Shown here: positions 58,701 through 64,000 of the stretch, in pieces
How positions within the stretch are numbered: the first letter of the stretch is position 1
How the letters are laid out: every line of letters starts with the position of its first letter
Assembly: GCA_028023455.1 (NCBI GenBank)
Contig: JAQFVV010006231.1
Coordinates: forward strand, 7,704,036-7,768,035
Reading direction: 5' to 3'
Source: Epiperipatus broadwayi
Taxonomy: Eukaryota; Onychophora; Udeonychophora; Euonychophora; Peripatidae
DNA length: 64,000 nucleotides
Translations under genes and position numbers: made by a program
The notes under the pieces: model-generated
Told to the model about the DNA's origin: nothing
Seen by the model: the letters and a program-made list of their open reading frames with translations, nothing else
Databases searched by the model: none

Positions 58701-60652
58701 TAAAATAAATATGAAATCTACAACTTAATTAAAGTGAATATGTTTCACCAAGTTGTAATATATTGGGGGACAACAATGACAATTCTTTTTCCCCTTCTAA
58801 TTCGTTTAGATTCTGTGTTTATACCTAGCTTAATAACTTTAAAATCCTTTTTTTTTTCTAACAAATAATATTAGTGAAATACTTTTTAAAAGTATATATA
58901 TATATATGAATTATAATTATGTAATAAAATTTTAAATTACGAAATTGATTGACGTGTACATAATTTCTTTACCTAATGTAAATATTTAATTCATAATGGA
59001 ATTTTAACAAATTAAAAAAGAAAATCTTTTGAAAAATATTAAAATGAATTTTATTTATGGAAACTGTAATCAGTTTGATATCTGAATTTTTTTATTGTTG
59101 AATGAGAGGACTTTGATCGAAATTATTAACATTTTAAATGTTTTACTAGTTAATTAGGAAATTAATAATAAAACTATGTAGAAAATTTTATAAATAATTT
59201 TTAGCTACAAACTTGCTTGAAGAGATCTAGAGAGATTATGTACGTATATATAGATCAATATATAATCACCTACTAGATATATAAGTGCGTATATTTTCAA
59301 TAAAGAACTGAATGTAATTATTTTCGAAAATTTATGGGTAAAGAAAACACGTTATTTTTTTAAAATTCTAAAACAAATTTATTAATGCAAAACAATTGAT
59401 ACATAATTACTGTATACTGAATCCATTATATCCTTGAATAAATAGTGAAATGGTCATCTAGTCCTTACACAAAAGACTATTTTCCCTATGAAGATGTATG
59501 CAAATCTTTTTTTTTAGGGAAATATTTGCAGTTCACCAAAAATTTTAAATCATTATTTTTATCTAAGTATCATGGTAGTTATACAGAATAATATTTTATT
59601 GAAATAATAAAATTGCCACAATATTTAATTATTTCATTATAATATGCAGTAGTAAATTTTGCTTTAATTAAGTTTTTAGTTTTAAAGTCAATGTTTTGAA
59701 AATATGTATTTAATTATAAAACTTTATTTTTGAAAAAAATATATGTAATAAAAAACACTTTTTCACTTAAAGTATTGTCACCTCAATAATTCTCCTTAAA
59801 AAGGAGTACAATGAAAAACAATTCATATTTGCAGATTATCTACAAAAAAAAACAAAAATATTCCTTTTTAATATAGTAATTGGTCAGTGGCACTTGGATA
59901 TGCATTAACAAAAAAAACAACTCTTAAGCACTTTTATAAGCATAGATTCAAAATTTATTACTGGGAAAAATATTCTTTCTTACATTTAACTATATTTTAA
60001 ATGTATATCACAGTCTATTTTCTGATGAAATATGTCTATTTTTTTTGATAACATCAAATTTGAACAACATGGTATAATAATAATAATTCACGGCATTGCT
60101 CTGAAACTAAATTTCTCACTAAACATTCATCTATTCATACAATAGTCAATTTATTTTTATTGATAACTTATATTCAGTTTCCTTGCCATTTATTAAAAAA
60201 AGAAATGTGCCCCCCCCCCCATTGACAATTTAAGATCTATCTCAATTTTTCCAGTTTTTATTAAACTAATTTAGTCTCTTATTAGCAAAATTTAAGATTT
60301 AATTCTTCCTTCAATCTTTCAGTATCTTTCAGTTTCAATTTGTCAAAAAGGATTTTTTTATTATTATGTAATTATAACTCTTCAAAATATACACGGAATG
60401 ATTTAATAATCTATCTTCCATTAAAAAATATATCTCACTGGATAACTATTCTAAATTCTGTTTTCTCACATTTAATAAAAATAAGTCTATCTGGAATATT
60501 CTCAAGGATAATAAAATTTTCTTCTCCTATGCTGTTCTTCCATGTAATATTTTTTGATTTTTCTTAGATTTGCTGCTATTGCACTAAGGTCCAAAATGCA
60601 AAAGCAGCCTCTAATCTCAATAGAAAAAGCATTAATGCTTTCTCAAAATTTT
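52721..60652. other. Long AT-rich stretch, few features
   Basis: Apart from the 79-bp tandem duplication at 54541-54696, C10-11 tracts at ~53800 and ~60210 and (TA)n tracts, I see no gene. A slightly GC-richer patch at ~57860-58000 (AACCATTTGACATAGGCATA; CACTGCCCTGAGAGCATATT) might be a decayed short element but has no recognisable ends. Confidence 0.5.
54541..54696 (+). repeat. 79-bp tandem duplication
   Basis: TATAAATTCTAATGAACTG at 54541 recurs as TATAAATTCTAATGAGTTG at 54620, and both units end GAAATATGCTRTAATATTTG. About 90% identical, two copies. Confidence 0.9.
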
Positions 60653-60660
60653 ATCTATTT
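60653..60660. repeat. Left 8-bp target duplication of hAT element
   Basis: ATCTATTT here and at 61150-61157, directly outside the terminal inverted repeats. Eight bases is the hAT-superfamily size. Confidence 0.95.
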
Positions 60661-61149
60661 CAGGGGTGAGCAAATAGTGGCCCAGGGGCCACATGCGGCC
60701 TGCTAAGAGTTTTTATGTGGCCTGCCAAGACAGTCAAAAAAAATTGCTTTGAACTGAGATTTCCTTCCCATGCGTGACCGAAGATTTCTCTCGTATTTTC
60801 CACTAGGACGGCCATGTCAATACCCATGCATAGTGTAGATAGGATGCACAGTGCTTTTCCGGTTGATCTAGTTAATTTCAATTTTGTCTCTGCAACAGTA
60901 TTTCCAACTTTAGTGAAACCATGAACCCTCCAAAAAAACAAAATCGGTGATGAATGTTGTGTGTTTAAGGAAGAATGGACAAACATTTCTTTGGTAATAC
61001 AGGGAATAAAGCATTGTGTTTATTGTGATGTGGAAAAAGGGTGCGGCCCTCCGCTAACCTTCACTTCCACAAAGTGGTCTCCATGCAGCCCTCCGCTATC
61101 CTCCACTTCCACAAAGTGGCCCCTGAGCCAAAACAATTGCCCACCCCTG
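60661..61149 (+). mobile_element. Non-autonomous hAT transposon, 489 bp
   Basis: Begins CAGGGGTGAGCAA and ends TTGCCCACCCCTG, matching inverted termini (one mismatch in 13), flanked by a perfect 8-bp target duplication ATCTATTT. The subterminal GGCCCAGGGGCCACATGCGGCC and CGGCCTGC segments are typical of the hAT group whose autonomous members encode GTF2IRD2/ZBED-like proteins. The interior keeps a plus-strand fragment of the start of that transposase (60940-61035). Perfect target duplication indicates a relatively young insertion. Confidence 0.93.
60936..61042 (+). pseudogene. N-terminal fragment of hAT transposase (BED-type start)
   Basis: The plus-strand frame reads KIGDECCVFKEEWTNI and later KHCVYCDVEKG, resembling the first ~40 residues of the GTF2IRD2/EPM2AIP1-like hAT transposases (KRKVDxECRVFxEEWTxxYFF ... 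CLICNE). The zinc-finger Cys pair CVYC is present. The frame then enters the 3' terminal region; the catalytic part is deleted. An in-phase ATG is not present just upstream because of a frameshift. Resemblance judged from memory of the family. Confidence 0.55.
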
Positions 61150-61157
61150 ATCTATTT

Positions 61158-63779
61158 CATATTAAAATTTCTGTTTTAAATATTTTTGTGTTTTTAAAGA
61201 TTTGTTTCTATATGCTAATAGTAAAATTCACCATTTCTTTCTTGGTAAAAAAAATAATTATCTCAGTTCAAAGTTTAGTTTTGTTTAAATATATTACAGA
61301 TTTTTCATTTACAACTTGATTAAGCTGAAAATGGCTTCTATTTTCCATATGTTGATATACTTCCACATTTGATATCATTTGTAAACAGTATTTTATTAAT
61401 ATTTTGTGGTTTCTAGTTAGTAATTAATGAAGCTTATTAACATTTAATATATTGAGATAATAACTTTGGTTTCATTTTAGAGAGATCAAAAAGAATGTTA
61501 AAAAATGGCAAGACAACAATAAGAACTTTCCTTCCAATAGCCAATTACTAAATAAAACATTTCTAAAATTAAATTAGCAAACTGATACAATTTTAAAATT
61601 ATTCAGTACATTAATTTATTTATATGTTAGTTTGCATGTTATGGAACATAGCTATAGATTCTAAGTTTTATAATAAATGAACTTAACTCATTTGTGAACT
61701 ATTGATGTTTGAACTTCATTTGTTAAATCTATTGAAGATTTTAGTGGCATAATTGCCAGAATAAGCTATAAAACCTGTTTTCCATTCAATATATTTTTCA
61801 ACAACTCTATTATTTTCTGAGTACATTTTTTTTTTTCTAATGTAATAGATTGTGTGGAGCTTTTTGATGAGTTGAAAATAATATCATTAATTGGCCTTTC
61901 CTACAACAAATTGAAAAAAATCAAGTACCCGAAAATATAATATGTATTCTCTTATTAGCGTTGAAATCTTTTATTGCTTCTAGAAATTGTATGTGATACA
62001 AACTATCTAAAATTTCTTTTTAATATTCTGTCTATTGAAAGTATATTTGGTACTAAATGAATGTTCATTCTAACCATTGATGGAATCATCAACTGCAAAT
62101 AATGTATTTTAAAAAAAAGCCAGTCATTATGTTTTTTTTATATAAAAATTAAAAACTTACATTTCAAAACAAAAATAATATGTTTGAAAACATGAAAATA
62201 ATATAATTTATTCAGAAAATAGTATATTTAGTTGACAGACAATAATTGAAAAGCAAATATTTTCAAAAAATGTAATTAAAACATTCTATAATAAATTAAA
62301 TTACCAATAGTGGCAAATACTTAATTTAGTTTATTCAACATTTACATTGATGATACTTATTGAAAATATTTGTTTTCAGTCAATATATTATTTTCAAATT
62401 TGTTTTCAAAATATGGTAGTTGTTTTATAGACATCCACGCCACGTGATAACGTGATTTCTGTGCTAAACACATAAAACCGCCGTTTACGCCACTGAACAT
62501 ATTTTTGCGGCCATGTGTTACATGTATTCAACAGTTCTGTTGTACTACACATTGCAGGCCACGTTGTCGCATCGCAGTAAATTATTTCGGTGAATTTGCA
62601 CACTTCACACTTTTTTACAATGTCGTGTGAGGGTCAAATAACGTATTCTCGATAACCTCAATGAAACAAAGAACATGGTGCAGGAAAACCTAGACATTCG
62701 ATTCTCGCAATTAATGACCACTTTGTTCAAGCTATACGTCTGATATATTACTGTAGCCATGAACAGTTTGTTTGTTTTTTTAAATTTATTTATACCAAAA
62801 AAAAAGAAACTGTAATAAATGTGAAATTTGTTGATGCATACATTAATAATTAATGCTAGTATTAAGGTATTTAACTAAGATTTGAAATGGACTATGAATG
62901 ATATGCAACACATTGTTTATAATTTAATATACTGTATTTTAATTCTTAAATATAGATTAAGTAAACATAAGTGCATTGAACAACACACACAAGTGGGTTA
63001 TAAAGTAAACATATATAAAACAAATATTAGCAAGTAATAGAATAATAACTGAATAAGTTATTATTTAACAATCATTTAGAGTTTTAGAATTTCATTTAAG
63101 AAATAGGAGGAAAGTTTTTATTTTTAAAATACCTTTGCTATCTTAAGAAATTTATTGTTTTCTAATTATTGTTCAAAGGTTGCAATGAATATACTAAATA
63201 GGGAATACATAAGCATGGCCAATGTCTATAAGACCCTAAGGATAGGTTATTTCAGTTGTTGCTGATTGCTTACAAATGATTTCCCAAGAATTGACAACTT
63301 TTTTTTTTTTTATAAAACAGATAACTTTTTTTTAAAAGAGTTTGTAAACATTTTATTATATATGTGTGTGAGACTATCCCTGGAATTGAAATTTATATTA
63401 CAATGCATTTAAATAAAGAGTTTTTAACTGAGAATATTTCAAATTTATATTATTAATTTAAAAGAGTTGTAATGCTTCTTTAAATCTATTGCTTTGGCTT
63501 CTTTTGCATATATATGTAAGTGTTTACACACATATAGTAATGTTCACACAACATTTAATTAGATCATTTTATTAATTTTAAATTTATAACTGCATATACA
63601 TTATATGCATACATACCTTAATATATATTAAATGTGCGCACATATCCACACATACACATAAATATACGCTATTACATATCAAAATAAATTATTCTGATTA
63701 TATACGTGGACTGTGAGGGTTCAAACTGTTGGAAAAGATACTAACTATGATGGAACAAAGTAGGTAAAATGGGATGATG
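61158..63779. other. AT-rich DNA with a GC-richer patch
   Basis: At 62430-62760 composition rises (CACGTGATAACGTG; CCACGTTGTCGCATCGCAG) and a 30-codon frame at 62650-62750 (LNETKNMVQENLDIRFSQLM) has coding-like residues between two stops. It may be a decayed exon or element; I cannot identify it. The remainder is AT-rich. Confidence 0.35.
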
Positions 63780-63799
63780 GCTAAATAATACCGTTTCAA

Positions 63800-64000
63800 G
63801 CGGAAACCAAAAAAAAAAAAAACCTAATAAGTTTTAATTTTTTTGATGTTGTTTTTTTAAAAAAAACCAAAGTGAAACCAAAAAAAAATCATAAAAGTTT
63901 TAAATTAGTTTATGTTATTTAAAAAAAAAAAAGTGAAACCAAAAAAGAAAGCTTACTAACTTTAGTATTTATTTTTTAAACAAAAATAGGAAACCAAAAA
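63800..64000 (+). repeat. Tandem repeat, ~57-70 bp units, running off the window
   Basis: A (G/T)GAAACCAAAAAA motif recurs at ~63802, 63872, 63933 and 63989, each followed by poly-A, then a T-rich part (AAGTTTTAA... TTTTTTAAA). Spacings shorten (70, 61, 57). The array continues past the window end. Confidence 0.75.

Noticed and set aside
60660-61319. Minus ORF 60660-60986 and plus ORFs 60961-61179 / 61041-61319 in and after the hAT
   Set aside because: They cross the element's terminal repeats; only the short BED-like start in another reading is meaningful.
62406-62603. 65-codon minus ORF in the GC-richer patch
   Set aside because: No motif or homology; the patch is noted only as an unexplained composition change.
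1-64000. CRISPR array, bacterial operon or phage content
   Set aside because: No regular short spacers, no ribosome-binding-site organised genes; all recognisable proteins are eukaryotic mobile-element types.

Overview
The window looks like repeat-dominated, non-genic DNA from an AT-rich animal genome. A jockey/Tad-like LINE, RTE LINEs, Ty3/Gypsy, Penelope-like, hAT and Tc1/mariner remnants all occur here. Two TATA+TCAGT promoter-like motifs and the Gypsy integrase style make an invertebrate, perhaps an arthropod, the likeliest source, but I cannot name a species. I see no convincing intact host protein-coding gene. Almost everything recognisable is a mobile element, usually broken, and often one inserted into another.

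Layout. 1-6059: a Ty3/Gypsy element with ~2 kb LTRs (the 5' LTR runs off the window); gag and protease are deleted and pol is frameshifted. 6235-7295: a 5'-truncated RTE LINE (minus). 7740-13650: a nearly complete two-ORF LINE (minus) with a CCHC gag-like ORF1, then APE endonuclease, RT and a C-terminal zinc knuckle. 13.8-14.3 kb: ~125-bp tandem repeats. 15258-15380: a MITE candidate. 16.5-17.2 kb: an old LINE fossil carrying a 175-bp hairpin element with a 15-bp target duplication. 19.1-26.6 kb: another LINE fossil split by a 6.1-kb element (19904-26041) bounded by 122-bp inverted repeats and a 14-bp target duplication. That element carries a 465-codon frame with two in-frame stops, an isolated 90-codon minus-strand frame and an LTR-like promoter. 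28.7-29.3 kb: a Tc1/mariner fossil. 32.66 kb: a tRNA-Gly-like remnant. 33.1-37.6 kb: a near full-length RTE (minus) split by a head-to-head pair of Penelope-like (PLE) copies. 39.9-41.8 kb: a second RTE (plus). 42.6-43.0 kb: a third RTE tail. 43.26-44.18 kb: inverted and tandem copies of a second GIY-YIG (PLE-like) family. 45.5-51.45 kb: a different LINE (minus) split by a ~2.7-kb GC-richer insertion. 51.9-52.7 kb: a LINE fossil. 60661-61149: a non-autonomous hAT with perfect 8-bp TSD. The rest is AT-rich DNA with simple and tandem repeats.

The most interesting signals are these. (1) The 6.1-kb inverted-repeat element with unrecognised reading frames; its left end resembles that of the 175-bp hairpin element, and both have the same asymmetric architecture. 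(2) Hammerhead-ribozyme-like motifs in both PLE families. (3) An apparent hairpin-loop inversion between the two Gypsy LTRs. All identifications come from reading the sequence; no database search was run.
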